The translations under genes and the position numbers were made by a program. From Mycobacterium kansasii ATCC 12478 (lineage in GTDB: Bacteria > Actinomycetota > Actinomycetes > Mycobacteriales > Mycobacteriaceae), in NCBI RefSeq assembly GCF_000157895.3, contig NC_022663.1, positions 2,542,001-2,606,000 of the forward strand: a DNA stretch of 64,000 nt. Reading direction: 5' to 3'. The notes under the pieces are model-generated. The model was not told the origin of the DNA. It searched no databases and saw nothing but the letters and a program-made list of their open reading frames with translations. Shown piece after piece: positions 9,320 to 18,584 of the stretch (position 1 is the first letter of the stretch; each line of letters starts with the position of its first letter).

Positions 9320-10981
9320 ATGCGCCGCCAGGCGGGTCGGCCACCGCGCGCACCGACGACCGTAGCCAGCACTCCTGCCAGAAGTCAGCAGCGTCTGGAC
9401 GATGATGCCCGCACGGGCGGCAGCCCCGCGGTACCGGATCCCGGTCCGGACTGCCGGCTGGATTCCAGGCTTTTGCTGATCACCGTGACCTGCATGATGC
9501 TTCCGCTGATGGTCACGCTGGACACCACGGTCGTCAATGTGGCGCAGCGGACGTTCATCGAAGAGTTCGCGTCGGACCAGGCCGTGGTGGCCTGGGCGTC
9601 GACCGGCTATACCTTGGCGCTGGCGGCGGTGATTCCGCTCACCGGCTGGCTGGCCAATCGGCTGGGCACCAAGCGGCTCCTGATGGCGTCGGTGCTGATG
9701 TTCACCGCGGGATCGTTGCTGTGCGCGCTGGCGTCGAATATCGCGCTGTTGGTGGCTTTTCGGGCGGTGCAGGGTTTCGGCGGCGGGATGCTGTTGCCGC
9801 TGCAGCTGATCATCCTGGCGCGCGCGGCCGGTCCGGCGCGACTGGGCCGGGTGATGACGATCAGCATGATCACCGTGTTGTTAGCCCCCATCGCCGGGCC
9901 CATTCTGGGCGGCTGGCTGATCGATTCGTTCGGCTGGCAGTGGATCTTCCTGATCAACCTTCCGATCGGGGTGCTGACCCTGGTTCTGGCGGTGGTGACG
10001 CTGCCCCGAGATGATTCGCTGCCTGCGGAATCGCTGGACCTGGTCGGCATGGTGCTGCTGTCACCGGGGCTGGTGCTGCTGCTCTACGGTGTGTCACAGC
10101 TGCCGGAGCGCGGCACCGTCGCCGACCCACATGTCTGGGTACCGGCGACCATGGGTGTGCTGCTGATCGGCGCTTTCGTGGCCCACGCGCTGCGCCGGAC
10201 CGACTGTGTGCTGATCGATTTGCGGCTGCTCAAGTATCGCTCGGTGGCGGCGGCCAACGCGACCCGATTTCTGTTCGCCGTCACCTTTTTCGGCAGCTGC
10301 CTGCTGTTTCCGGCGTACTTCCAGCAGGTGCTCGGCAAGACTCCCATGCAGTCGGGGCTGCTTCTCATCCCGCAAACGGTGGCCGCTGCCGCGGTGATCC
10401 CGATCGTGGGACGGCTGATGGAATCCCGTGGACCGCGCAGCGTGGTGTTGGTCGGCATTGCGGTGACCGTCGTGGGCATGGCCATGTTCGCGCACGCCAT
10501 CCGCCGCCAGGGGGCCGACCTCACGGTGCTGCTGAGCGGGCTCGGCCTTTTCGGCCTGGGCACCGCCTGCTTGATGGTTCCGGTGACCTGGTCTGCCGTG
10601 CAGACGCTGGATTCCAGTGAAGTGGCCCACGGCTCGACACTGTTCAACGTCAACCACAACGTCGCCGCGTCCGTCGGCACGGCCTTGATGTCGGTGATCC
10701 TCACCAGCCGGTTCAACGGCAGTGCCGCTATCGCCGCGGCCAGACAAGCCGACTCGGTGCGGGAGCACGCGGCCCGGCGGGGCTTGTCGGCCGACCTGTC
10801 CAAGCTGCCGTCGCCGGTGCTCGCGCCCCACTTCCACGAGCAACTCGCCGACGACCTCGCGCTCTCCTACTCCGGGGTGTTCGGGGTCGCCATGGTGCTG
10901 ACCGCGATGATCGCTATCCCGGCGTCGTTTCTGCCGAAGCGGGCCACACCCCGGGTGAAGCTGCTGGAGGCCGATTCGTAG
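9320..10981 (+). CDS. MFS drug efflux transporter, DHA2 (EmrB/QacA) family
   Basis: The 553-residue polytopic membrane protein has about 14 predicted helices. Early conserved blocks are MLPLMVTLDTTVVNVA (motif D1 of DHA2) and WLANRLGTKRLL (motif A). Motif C is represented by MITVLLAPIAGPILGGWLID. The first 50 residues are polar and probably cytoplasmic. ATG 9320 follows CAGGAGA at a slightly long spacing. An upstream in-frame ATG at 9089 would overlap the divergent ligase gene and is rejected. It would export hydrophobic or cationic compounds by proton antiport. No TetR or MarR regulator is adjacent. Confidence 0.9.
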   Translation: MRRQAGRPPRAPTTVASTPARSQQRLDDDARTGGSPAVPDPGPDCRLDSRLLLITVTCMMLPLMVTLDTTVVNVAQRTFIEEFASDQAVVAWASTGYTLALAAVIPLTGWLANRLGTKRLLMASVLMFTAGSLLCALASNIALLVAFRAVQGFGGGMLLPLQLIILARAAGPARLGRVMTISMITVLLAPIAGPILGGWLIDSFGWQWIFLINLPIGVLTLVLAVVTLPRDDSLPAESLDLVGMVLLSPGLVLLLYGVSQLPERGTVADPHVWVPATMGVLLIGAFVAHALRRTDCVLIDLRLLKYRSVAAANATRFLFAVTFFGSCLLFPAYFQQVLGKTPMQSGLLLIPQTVAAAAVIPIVGRLMESRGPRSVVLVGIAVTVVGMAMFAHAIRRQGADLTVLLSGLGLFGLGTACLMVPVTWSAVQTLDSSEVAHGSTLFNVNHNVAASVGTALMSVILTSRFNGSAAIAAARQADSVREHAARRGLSADLSKLPSPVLAPHFHEQLADDLALSYSGVFGVAMVLTAMIAIPASFLPKRATPRVKLLEADS

Positions 10982-11004
10982 CACACGCGCCCGGGTGAGT
11001 CCGG

Positions 11005-11421
11005 TCAGTTTCCTTGGGCGGCCGGGTTGGCATCCTTGGCGCCCATCTTCAGGATTGCCGCGGCCAACGGGTAGTCGGCGCCTTCGCGTTGCTCGATATA
11101 GCGGCGAATCCGCTCGTTGCCGAACAGCGCGACACCGGCCTGCTCCATGTATTGGCGCATCTCGTCGACGTCGAGCAGGATCAGCTCGTCCTCGCCGCGC
11201 CAGCCGAAGGCGATCTGCAGCACCCGCGGCGACAGATCGAAGTACTCGCCGACCGCGATGAGCTCGGCAAAGTCGGGGAAGTCGTCGGCCTCCTTGCGCC
11301 GGGAGTAGGTGGCTTTGGGCAGTTTGAGTGCGGAACCGATTTCGCTGTCCGGAACGTCGCGGTTGAGCAGCCACTCCAGGACGCGGCCAAGGTCCTTACC
11401 CGCTCGGTTAAGTCTTGGCAT
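11005..11421 (-). CDS. Small helix-turn-helix regulator (phage-repressor-like)
   Basis: The 138-residue protein has an N-terminal HTH-like segment (LLNRDVPDSEIGSALKLPKA, then TYSRRKEADDFPDFAEL). A central part EYFDLSPRVLQIAFGW follows and a helical tail from residue 75. This resembles short actinobacterial repressors related to mycobacteriophage immunity repressors. I recognise the type but not a characterised member. Start ATG 11421 is followed upstream by a perfect 10-bp palindrome at 11440-11449, a natural autoregulatory site. The gene diverges from a small secreted protein. Nothing phage-like lies nearby, so it is probably a domesticated regulator. Confidence 0.75.
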   Translation of the reverse strand: MPRLNRAGKDLGRVLEWLLNRDVPDSEIGSALKLPKATYSRRKEADDFPDFAELIAVGEYFDLSPRVLQIAFGWRGEDELILLDVDEMRQYMEQAGVALFGNERIRRYIEQREGADYPLAAAILKMGAKDANPAAQGN

Positions 11422-11439
11422 CCCACCAACATAGTGTCG

Positions 11440-11536
11440 GTTCCGGAACGCGTCAATCCAGACACGCTATTGGAACCTGACCGGGCCGGATACCGGCATT
11501 GATGTTTTTTTCGGGAGTGTATTCCATTTTTGGAAC
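11440..11536. promoter_or_regulatory. Cluster of GGAAC/GTTCC half-sites and palindromes
   Basis: A perfect palindrome GTTCCGGAAC lies at 11440-11449. A single half-site TGGAAC lies at 11471-11476. An inverted repeat TTCCA-TTTT-TGGAA lies at 11522-11535 and extends to C at 11536. All share the GGAAC half. They lie between the HTH regulator and the secreted-protein gene and could be operators for that regulator. This is inference. Confidence 0.5.
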
Positions 11537-11548
11537 ACAACACGTAAT

Positions 11549-11566
11549 GTACCTACCGTGAGGTAC
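11549..11566. promoter_or_regulatory. 18-bp inverted repeat upstream of secreted-protein gene
   Basis: GTACCT and AGGTAC form perfect 6-bp arms around a 6-bp spacer (11549-11566), 66 bp before the start of the small secreted protein. The spacing and arm length suit a dimeric repressor. No regulator is assigned. Confidence 0.4.
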
Positions 11567-11631
11567 TGAGACGGCACGGAGGCCCGTCGCACGAAACGAG
11601 ATCCTCACCAGACCAGATCGGGGTTAACGCC

Positions 11632-12015
11632 ATGGCAGACAGCGCAGCCACCACGAACCACGCCTTGCCGTCACAACGGCGCCGCACCGCCGGGCGGCTC
11701 TCGCGTCTGCTCGTCGTCGCCACCGCCGGAGCAGCCCTGCTGGCCTCCGCGCCCGCTTTTGCCGACGTCGCGGAAACCGGCCCGTCCTATCAGCTGGGCT
11801 ACACCAAGGCGGTCCAGGATGGCGGTTTCACGGTCGGCAGAATGCGCGCCATGGGCTTTCCGGACGACGCGATCGTCATCTCGAGCCAGGTGCACAAGGT
11901 CTGCGCCAGGGAACTGGCCTCGGTGCAGGCCGTCGCCGGGGTCAATGACGCCGACTTCCTGCGTGGTTGTGCCAGCGGAGTGCAAAGCCTGGTCGACGCC
12001 GGAATGGCCTCCTGA
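11632..12015 (+). CDS. Small secreted protein, two conserved-looking cysteines
   Basis: The 127-residue protein has a basic N-region (QRRRTAGRLSR), a hydrophobic core LLVVATAGAALLASAP and a probable signal-peptidase site after AFA (about residue 44). The mature part of about 83 residues carries two cysteines (HKVCARE and RGCASG) that could form a disulfide, as in mycobacterial DUF732-type small exported proteins. I cannot place it firmly in that family. ATG 11632 follows the GGGGTTAACGCC context without a strong ribosome-binding site. It is preceded by several palindromes that suggest regulation. Confidence 0.75.
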   Translation: MADSAATTNHALPSQRRRTAGRLSRLLVVATAGAALLASAPAFADVAETGPSYQLGYTKAVQDGGFTVGRMRAMGFPDDAIVISSQVHKVCARELASVQAVAGVNDADFLRGCASGVQSLVDAGMAS

Positions 12016-12371
12016 CGCCCGCGCCGCCGGCTGCGGATCTCGGCACCGCCGACCCTGCCGACGAGGAAATTCCGACGATCAATCCGCACAACCCTTACGA
12101 TGCCGACGTGGCCACACCAGAGGATCTCGACGGCGTCCTGGCGAATCTGAAAGCGCGCGTCGCGGCGGTGGAGAGATCGCAGGCCGATTACCGTTCGATG
12201 GTCGAGGCCATCAAGGCCTTCGGCGAAACGCAGCAACTGCTTGCCGACGTACTTCGGGGTTACGCCGGTGAGATGAGAGCCACCGCCGACGACTCCAACC
12301 AACGCATCCGTTCGCTGGAAACGTCCACCGCCGAGATCAAGAATCTCCTCACCCGGGCGCTCGAGCGCTGA
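11967..12371 (+). CDS. Hypothetical protein with C-terminal helical/coiled-coil segment
   Basis: This unrecognised reading frame follows the secreted-protein gene on the same strand. From about residue 55 it is Ala/Glu/Lys-rich with heptad-like spacing (LANLKARVAAVERSQADYR, then a second helix ending at residue 134), suggesting a coiled coil. No signal peptide or membrane segment is evident. The start is uncertain. ATG 11967 overlaps the previous gene by 49 bp. GTG 12108 would give 87 residues that include all of the helical part. A CTG overlapping the previous stop is also in frame. Context suggests co-transcription with the secreted protein. Confidence 0.5.
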   Translation: MCQRSAKPGRRRNGLLTPAPPAADLGTADPADEEIPTINPHNPYDADVATPEDLDGVLANLKARVAAVERSQADYRSMVEAIKAFGETQQLLADVLRGYAGEMRATADDSNQRIRSLETSTAEIKNLLTRALER

Positions 12372-12414
12372 CCGGTCGGCCGTGCGCCGACGCGTGGGCG
12401 GGCCGCAACCGGGG

Positions 12415-13290
12415 TCACCCGTTGTCGACCCGGCGGGCCAGGAAGTCCAGGACAGCATCGGCGAAGATGTCGTTGCGGTCACCGGCCACCATGTGCCCCG
12501 CACCACGCACGTCGGTGAACTCCACCTGCGGGAAGCGGGACAGAAATTCGTCAGCGCGCTCCTGACTGACCAGGTCACTCATCTGGCCGCGAATGAGCAG
12601 CATGGGTACGCCGCCATCCAGGATCGCCCCGACCGCGGCGTACAGACGATCGGCGTCGGTGACCTCGATCGGGGGAAACGCCGCGGTGCCGCTGATGAAT
12701 TGCGGGTCCCAGTGCCAATACCAGCGATCGCCGCGGCGGCGGAGGTTGGTGGTCAGACCGTCCAGATCTGACGGTCGCGGGCGATGCGGGTTGTACTCGG
12801 CGATCATGTCGGCGACTTCGTCGAGTGAACCGAACCCCGATTCCACCCGGTTGGCCATGAACGCGTGCACCCGATTCGCCCCGGACGGGTCCATGTTCGG
12901 CACGATGTCCACGAGCACCACCGCGCTGGCGATGCCCCGCGCGAGTTCGCCGGCCAGCAGCATCGCGGTGAACCCACCCAACGAGGCACCCACCAGCACC
13001 GGGCGCGGCGGCAGGCCGCGCAGTAGCTCCCGAACATCGCCGGCGAAGCTCACCACGCGGTAGTCGCCTTCGTCGGACCAGTCCGACTCGCCGTGGCCCC
13101 GCAAGTCGACGGTGACGGCTTGCCAACCCCGTTCGGCCACTGCGGCAGCCGCCCGGCCCCAGGAGCGACGGGTCTGCCCGCCGCCGTGCAGGAACACCAC
13201 GGCGCGCGCCCGCGGATCACCCAATCGGTCGGCGACGATGCGGACACCGCCCGGCCCCTGGATCGAAAACGATTCCGGTGCAGTCGTCAT
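12415..13290 (-). CDS. Alpha/beta-fold hydrolase
   Basis: The 291-residue enzyme has all the features of an alpha/beta hydrolase. The oxyanion loop is HGGGQTRRSW near residue 35, followed by DLRGHGES. The nucleophile elbow is GASLGG near residue 101, and the catalytic histidine lies in GAGHMVAGD near residue 270. An acid lies on the preceding strand (QMSDLVS). The cap region 130-210 is Arg/Trp-rich. It could be an esterase, epoxide hydrolase or haloperoxidase-like enzyme. The sequence does not decide between them. It diverges from the patatin gene, with about 97 bp between starts. Confidence 0.85.
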   Translation of the reverse strand: MTTAPESFSIQGPGGVRIVADRLGDPRARAVVFLHGGGQTRRSWGRAAAAVAERGWQAVTVDLRGHGESDWSDEGDYRVVSFAGDVRELLRGLPPRPVLVGASLGGFTAMLLAGELARGIASAVVLVDIVPNMDPSGANRVHAFMANRVESGFGSLDEVADMIAEYNPHRPRPSDLDGLTTNLRRRGDRWYWHWDPQFISGTAAFPPIEVTDADRLYAAVGAILDGGVPMLLIRGQMSDLVSQERADEFLSRFPQVEFTDVRGAGHMVAGDRNDIFADAVLDFLARRVDNG

Positions 13291-13387
13291 CAGCTGATGT
13301 TAAGACGCTCTGATGCGGCCCCGGCTGGCTAATCTAAGCCCCGGGACTCGGCTCGGTCAGCCGGCCCCCGACATTGAAGGGTGCGCG

Positions 13388-16300
13388 ATGGCATTCGAAA
13401 AGCCGACACCGGTCACCCAGCTGACGCTGGAACTCCGACTCGCCACGATGATGACGGGCGGAGTCAGTCTCGCGGTCTGGATAGCCGGCGTCGCGCGCGA
13501 ACTCAACCTGCTCGCGCAAGCCTCGCAATGGCGCAGGGCAGGCGGGACCTTCCCGACGAATAGCGGGCTCACCACCGAGTCGACGGCATCCCTGCGGCTC
13601 TATGCCCAACTCATCGACCTGCTCGACATGATCGTCGACGTCGACATCCTGTCCGGGACAAGCGGGGGCGGCATCAACGCGGCATTGCTTGCGTCGTCGC
13701 GCATCTCGGGCGCTGACCTCGGTGGGCTCCGTGACCTGTGGCTCGATCTCGGGTCCCTGACCGACCTGTTGCGAGACCCGCGAGACGAGTTCACGCCGTC
13801 CCTGCTGTACGGCGACGAGAAGCTGTTCGCCACGCTGGCGACGCAGCTGCCCAGACTCGAGATCGGCCCGTTCCCGCCCGCGGAGTTTCCCGGCGGTATC
13901 CGGATTCCGTCGACCACCCTGTACATCACGACAACCCTGCTGTCCGGAGAGGCGAGCAGCTTCACCGACTCGTTCGGCACTCGCGTCCAATACGTCAACC
14001 GGCGTGGCCTGTTCACGTTCACCGAGGCAGACCTGACGAACAAGGGAATCGCCGCGGCCCTGGCGCTGGCCGCGCGCAGCTCAGCCTCGTTTCCGCTCGC
14101 GTTCGAGCCCTCGTTCGTGCCCTTCATGGAGGGGACCCCCGCGCAGGGCGCTGTCCCGGCCCGGCCACCGATGGCGCCGTACGCCAATATCACCCGGCCG
14201 CACTGGGTCGCCGACGGCAGCCTGCTCGACAACCGGCCCATTGACGTGTTGCTCAAACGCATCTGCGACCGCCCCGCCCGGCGTCCGGTGCGCCGGGTGC
14301 TGCTGTTCGTCGTGCCGTCGTCCGGACCCCCACCGAACCTGATCCAACAGGCGGCACCGGACAGCGCCGACGAGCAGCTCGGACTGCTCGCCAGCCTGCT
14401 GCGGGATCTGGGGGCGATCACCACTCAGTCCATCGCGACCGACCTGCGAGCGATTCGCGGCCATCAGGACCGCACGGCGGCGCGGATCGACGCGAAATTG
14501 CGCCTGGCCGAGCTGGCCGCGACGCTGCCGCACGGCTCTCGGCTACTGACACCGCCGCTGCTGACCGACTACCAGGCACGGGAGGCGCAGAAACATGCGC
14601 GCGAGCTGACCGATGCGCTGTTCCGCCAGCTCGGCAGCTGGCTACCGGCGTCGAGCACCGCGACCGAACGGGTTCCCAAGAGCTGGGAGCCCGAACTGGC
14701 GGCAGTCGACACCGAGAAGGCGTGCCGCCAACACATCACCGAGGCGCTACTGAGTTGTTGGTCGCAACCGCCCCACCAGCCGCTGCCCGAGAGCACCGCC
14801 GACCTCGCCCGGTATGGGCAGCCGGCATACGAGCTTGCCAAAGGCAGCGCGCTCGCCGTCGCCCAGGCGGCATACCACCTGGCGAAGTCGGACGCCGATA
14901 TCGCCGAATTGGCAGCGCTCACCGGCGCCATCCATGCCGCTGGCCCGTCGCCCACCGCAGTCGATCTGGGGGATCTTGTTCGCGCGGTATGCGAGAACAC
15001 GTCCATCCGCGAAGGGTCGCTCAAGGATGCCGCGGCCTTGATCGCCGACGGCTATCTCCAACAGTTAGCGGTGCAACAGGACGCCTGGGACCGGCTCGGC
15101 GACGCGTTGGTCAACGGCTATGGCACGCTAAAGCGGTTGTGCGCCAGCGCCGCAGCGGCTGCTGGCGCCGAGCGAGGCGGGTTGCCGTCACACGATCGCG
15201 TTGGTCCCAGTGCGCTCGACACCTACCTGGACTACCTGGGGGCCGGGGACGACCCCACGACGATAGCGACGAAATTGTTCGATCTGGCCGCGACACAGCG
15301 GGCCATGCTGCCGGCAGACTCGGGCATCGAGCAGCCGGTGGAGCTCGTGCAGGTGAGTGCCGATACCCGCAGTCTGCTCGCGCCCGACTGCCGCAGTGCC
15401 CAGCAGAAGCTCACCGGTATGCAGTTCCATCAGTTCGGCGCCTTCTACAAGCGGTCCTGGCGAATCAATGACTGGATGTGGGGACGGCTCGACGGAGCCG
15501 GCTGGCTCGTTCATGTCCTGCTGAACCCACGACGTGTGCATTGGATTGCGCAGACCCGGGTCGGCACGCCCGGGCCGGAGAGCCGGTCGCAGTGGTTTCT
15601 GCGGCAGCTCAAGGCCCTGGGCGCAGCTGAGTTTCCGCGTTCGGGCTACCGGCTGCCCACCTTTGGTGGCGGCCCTGACCAGCTACTGACCGAAACCATG
15701 GTGCTCGACGAGCTGGCATTTCTGGACGACCCGACGATGCCGTTGCCGACGAGCATTCCGCTGACCGCGCTGTGGCTGGCGCAGTCGTGGCACCGACGAA
15801 TCCTCGACGAGGAGCTGGACACGCTGGCCGACACGGTGATCGACCCGCAGCCGGGACAGCGGCCGGATTGGAGCCCGACAACGTCGCGCAGCTGGGCCAA
15901 GAAGGTGCTGGCCGCAACACCGGGGGACGCCAAATACGCTCTACTGAACGAGAACCCGGTCGCGGGCGAAACGTTTGCCAGCGACAAGCGATCACCGCTG
16001 ATGGCGCAAACCCTCGCGAAGGCCGTCGCGACCGCATCCGCGGCGGCGGGCTCAATTCGGTTGCTTCCCAGTGCTTTCAAACCATCCGTGGTCACCCTGC
16101 GAACGCTGGCGCTCGGTGGATACCGGGTGGTGTCGTTGACCAAAGGTATTGCCCGGACCACGATCATGGTCGGCGTGATGCTGCTGATCCTCGGTGTTGC
16201 CACCGCGATTCAATCGGCAACGGTGCTCGGCGTTACCGGCCTGATCATGGCCGGAACCGGTAGTTATCTGATCGTCCTGGGAACATGGCAGTTCTCCAGC

Positions 16301-16522
16301 AGGTCGCTCTTTGCGCTGCTATCGGTCACTCTGGCCGGCGCGGTGCTTGCGCTGGCAACGCCCGTCGTACGCAGCTGGCTGTTCGGCGACGCGGACCATC
16401 CCGGGCTGCTCGGCGCCAACATCTACTGGCTCGGCGAACAGTGGTGGCGGCCGCTGATCGCCGTGGGCGCGGTCGCGCTGGGCATCACGGTCATCGCGGC
16501 AGCCAAGCCCGGACGCCGGTGA
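13388..16522 (+). CDS. Patatin-like phospholipase with C-terminal membrane region
   Basis: The 1044-residue protein has an N-terminal patatin domain. The glycine-rich opening is MMTGGVSLAVWIAGVAREL (residues 19-37). The serine-hydrolase elbow GTSGGGINAALLA lies near residue 91, and the catalytic Asp is in DGSLLDNRPID near residue 276. This Ser-Asp dyad hydrolyses acyl esters of phospholipids. The middle (about 350-850) is long and helical. Three or four hydrophobic segments lie at about 918-1040, so it is probably membrane-anchored. GAAGGG precedes ATG 13388. In H37Rv the homologue by position is Rv3479. A product this size is typical of the mycobacterial DUF3376-type patatins. Confidence 0.87.
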   Translation: MAFEKPTPVTQLTLELRLATMMTGGVSLAVWIAGVARELNLLAQASQWRRAGGTFPTNSGLTTESTASLRLYAQLIDLLDMIVDVDILSGTSGGGINAALLASSRISGADLGGLRDLWLDLGSLTDLLRDPRDEFTPSLLYGDEKLFATLATQLPRLEIGPFPPAEFPGGIRIPSTTLYITTTLLSGEASSFTDSFGTRVQYVNRRGLFTFTEADLTNKGIAAALALAARSSASFPLAFEPSFVPFMEGTPAQGAVPARPPMAPYANITRPHWVADGSLLDNRPIDVLLKRICDRPARRPVRRVLLFVVPSSGPPPNLIQQAAPDSADEQLGLLASLLRDLGAITTQSIATDLRAIRGHQDRTAARIDAKLRLAELAATLPHGSRLLTPPLLTDYQAREAQKHARELTDALFRQLGSWLPASSTATERVPKSWEPELAAVDTEKACRQHITEALLSCWSQPPHQPLPESTADLARYGQPAYELAKGSALAVAQAAYHLAKSDADIAELAALTGAIHAAGPSPTAVDLGDLVRAVCENTSIREGSLKDAAALIADGYLQQLAVQQDAWDRLGDALVNGYGTLKRLCASAAAAAGAERGGLPSHDRVGPSALDTYLDYLGAGDDPTTIATKLFDLAATQRAMLPADSGIEQPVELVQVSADTRSLLAPDCRSAQQKLTGMQFHQFGAFYKRSWRINDWMWGRLDGAGWLVHVLLNPRRVHWIAQTRVGTPGPESRSQWFLRQLKALGAAEFPRSGYRLPTFGGGPDQLLTETMVLDELAFLDDPTMPLPTSIPLTALWLAQSWHRRILDEELDTLADTVIDPQPGQRPDWSPTTSRSWAKKVLAATPGDAKYALLNENPVAGETFASDKRSPLMAQTLAKAVATASAAAGSIRLLPSAFKPSVVTLRTLALGGYRVVSLTKGIARTTIMVGVMLLILGVATAIQSATVLGVTGLIMAGTGSYLIVLGTWQFSSRSLFALLSVTLAGAVLALATPVVRSWLFGDADHPGLLGANIYWLGEQWWRPLIAVGAVALGITVIAAAKPGRR

Positions 16523-16529
16523 AAGCACG

Positions 16530-17219
16530 TCATAGCGCACGGATTCCGTTGTAGAGCACCATCGCTCCGATCAAGACCAACACGACCGCGAGCATTGCGG
16601 CGTGGTTCTTCGCCATCCAATCTTTGAGCCGGGTCAGCGGCTCGTCGAGGCGATCGGCGGCACTCAGGTAACCCACTATCGGGAAGGCGACCGTACTCCC
16701 GGCGAGGGCGACGAAGACCGCGGCGCATATCCACTTACCGGCAACGCCGAGCGCACTGGTGCCGATGGCCAATCCGCCGGCCAGGCAAATGATCAGCACC
16801 TCCGGTCGCAGCACCACCAGCACCGCCGCGGTAATGCCGGCGCGCCGCGGCGTAATCGTCGAGAACGACCGCATCCAGCGCGGCGATTCGGCGTGTCCAT
16901 GGCGGGTCAGCCAGCGGTAGCCGCCGAACAAGATCAGCGCCGAACCAAGGACCACCCGCAACCAGGACGCCCAGGCCGGCGGCGTCCGGTGCAGGCCGCC
17001 GAGCAGGCCGGACCCCGCGATGAAGATCGCGGTCACCGCCGCCAGCCCCAACAGCCAGCCACCCAGGAATGCCAGACCCGTCGGCCGCGGCCGCGGCGCG
17101 TGTAGAACCAGGACCGCTGGGATGACCGTCAACGGCGAAACGGCGATCACGAGCGCGAGCGGAACCAGACTGGCCAGCACCGCACCCCAATTTGATGTCA
17201 CGGGCTGCAATCTTCGCAT
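16530..17219 (-). CDS. SfLAP/GAP-family membrane protein
   Basis: This 229-residue integral membrane protein has about six hydrophobic segments. It matches the actinobacterial Sap/GAP family (sulfolipid-1-addressing or glycopeptidolipid-addressing proteins), which help move glycolipids to the cell surface and are distantly LysE-like. Diagnostic segments are VIAVSPLTVIPAVLVLHAPR near the N-terminus and LRPEVLIICLAGGLAIG in the middle. ATG 17219 is used. GTG 17201 (VTSNWG) is an alternative with a comparable context. It converges on the patatin gene with an 8-bp gap. The H37Rv positional counterpart is Rv3481c. Confidence 0.8.
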   Translation of the reverse strand: MRRLQPVTSNWGAVLASLVPLALVIAVSPLTVIPAVLVLHAPRPRPTGLAFLGGWLLGLAAVTAIFIAGSGLLGGLHRTPPAWASWLRVVLGSALILFGGYRWLTRHGHAESPRWMRSFSTITPRRAGITAAVLVVLRPEVLIICLAGGLAIGTSALGVAGKWICAAVFVALAGSTVAFPIVGYLSAADRLDEPLTRLKDWMAKNHAAMLAVVLVLIGAMVLYNGIRAL

Positions 17220-17304
17220 CGACCGGCCACCCCAGCGCGCCCCGGGGTTCGATCTCCGAGCGATTCGCCTTGACGAGCGACGATCCGGTCTATGATCCGG
17301 CGTT

Positions 17305-18534
17305 GTGAGGGACGCGTATCCCGAACATGGGCCCGCGTCGCCGCCACGGTATCTCGTTGCGATCCTGATGTTCGTCGTGCCGATGAGCCAGATCCCGCTG
17401 GACCTCTACACCCCGGCGCTGCCCCAGATGGTCGTCGATCTGCGCGCCTCGCCGACGTCGATGCAACACACCGTTGCCGCCTACCTCCTCGGGATGAGTT
17501 TGGCGTTCGTCCCCGTCGGAGTCGTCGCGGACGCCCGGGGCCGCAAACCGGTCCTGCTGACCTGCTTGGGCATCGTTGTCGCCACCAGTGTGCTGTGCGC
17601 GGTAGCCGGCAGCGTGCCGGTGCTTCTCGCGGCGCGGTTCGTCGAGGGCGCGGCCGCGTCCGCCTGCATGGTGGTGCCCTACGCCATTGCCGCCGATTGC
17701 TTCCGCGGCCGGCGATTGACATCGGTGTCGGGACTGCTCGGCGTCGCATGGGGGCTGGCGCCGGTGCTGGCGCCCGCCGCGGGCGGGGTGCTGGTCCAGT
17801 TTCTCGACTGGCGGCTGGTGTTCGCCTCGATCGCGGGGTTGGCCGCGCTGGCCGCGCTGGTCGTGGTGCTGCTGTTGCCCGAAACGCTTGCGCGGCAGAA
17901 GCGTTCACCTATTCACCCGGGGGCGGTCATCCGGGTGCTGGCCGACGCGCTGCGGCATCGCGTGTTCACCAGCTTCGTGCTGGTGTTCGGCTTGATGGCC
18001 TCGGCGCAGCTTGCCTTCGGGGTGGCCGGACCTTTCCTTTACCAGCAGAACCTGGGTTTCTCGCCGGCGGCTTACGGTTTGATGGCGCTGATCGTCGGGG
18101 TGGCTAATCTGTGCGGCGAACTGGCCTGTGGCATTCTGGCGATTCGCCTCTCGGCGCGTCGGCTCGCCATGGGCGCGCTGACGGTCTTCGGCATCGGCAC
18201 CTCGATACTGGTCGGATCGGGACTGCTGATCGGAAACGACCCGTGGGCGCTCACCATCGGCTCCTGTCTGGCATTGTCCGGGTGCGGGGTGCTCTGCCCG
18301 CAGATGTACGGCCTGGCGATGGGCCTGTTCGTCCGTAATCTCGGATTGATCGGCGGTCTGGTGAGCGGCATCGGTTATCTCGTGGTCAGCGCCGCCATGG
18401 CAGCTGTCGGCGCGTTCCACGAACGGACCCAGACACCGCTGGGGCTGTTGTTCGCGGCATGTGGCGCAACAGCATTCGTGTTGCTGGCCTGGGCCACGGC
18501 CAGGTACGGGCAAATCCGGCAACCGGCACATTGA
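17305..18534 (+). CDS. MFS transporter, Bcr/CflA-type drug efflux (DHA1)
   Basis: The 409-residue protein has about 12 hydrophobic segments. The first helix contains VPMSQIPLDLYTPALPQM, the Bcr/CflA hallmark with its acidic residue. GVVADARGRKPVLLTC is the MFS motif A between helices 2 and 3, and LLGVAWGLAPVLAPAAGG is the motif C-like helix 5. Start GTG 17305 lies a few bases into a short leader. It probably exports drugs or amino-acid derivatives. The next gene converges on it. I do not recall this gene at the equivalent H37Rv locus, so it may be an addition here or a loss there. Confidence 0.87.
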   Translation: MRDAYPEHGPASPPRYLVAILMFVVPMSQIPLDLYTPALPQMVVDLRASPTSMQHTVAAYLLGMSLAFVPVGVVADARGRKPVLLTCLGIVVATSVLCAVAGSVPVLLAARFVEGAAASACMVVPYAIAADCFRGRRLTSVSGLLGVAWGLAPVLAPAAGGVLVQFLDWRLVFASIAGLAALAALVVVLLLPETLARQKRSPIHPGAVIRVLADALRHRVFTSFVLVFGLMASAQLAFGVAGPFLYQQNLGFSPAAYGLMALIVGVANLCGELACGILAIRLSARRLAMGALTVFGIGTSILVGSGLLIGNDPWALTIGSCLALSGCGVLCPQMYGLAMGLFVRNLGLIGGLVSGIGYLVVSAAMAAVGAFHERTQTPLGLLFAACGATAFVLLAWATARYGQIRQPAH

Positions 18535-18584
18535 CGGCGGCCGTTGACCGCGATCCGCACGGGGCGCCGGACCGGCCGGCGCGG

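Noticed and set aside
8025..9365. A 446-codon plus-strand frame opposite the ligase gene
   Set aside because: It is antisense to the well-supported ligase, with Gln/His/Arg-rich composition and no domain.
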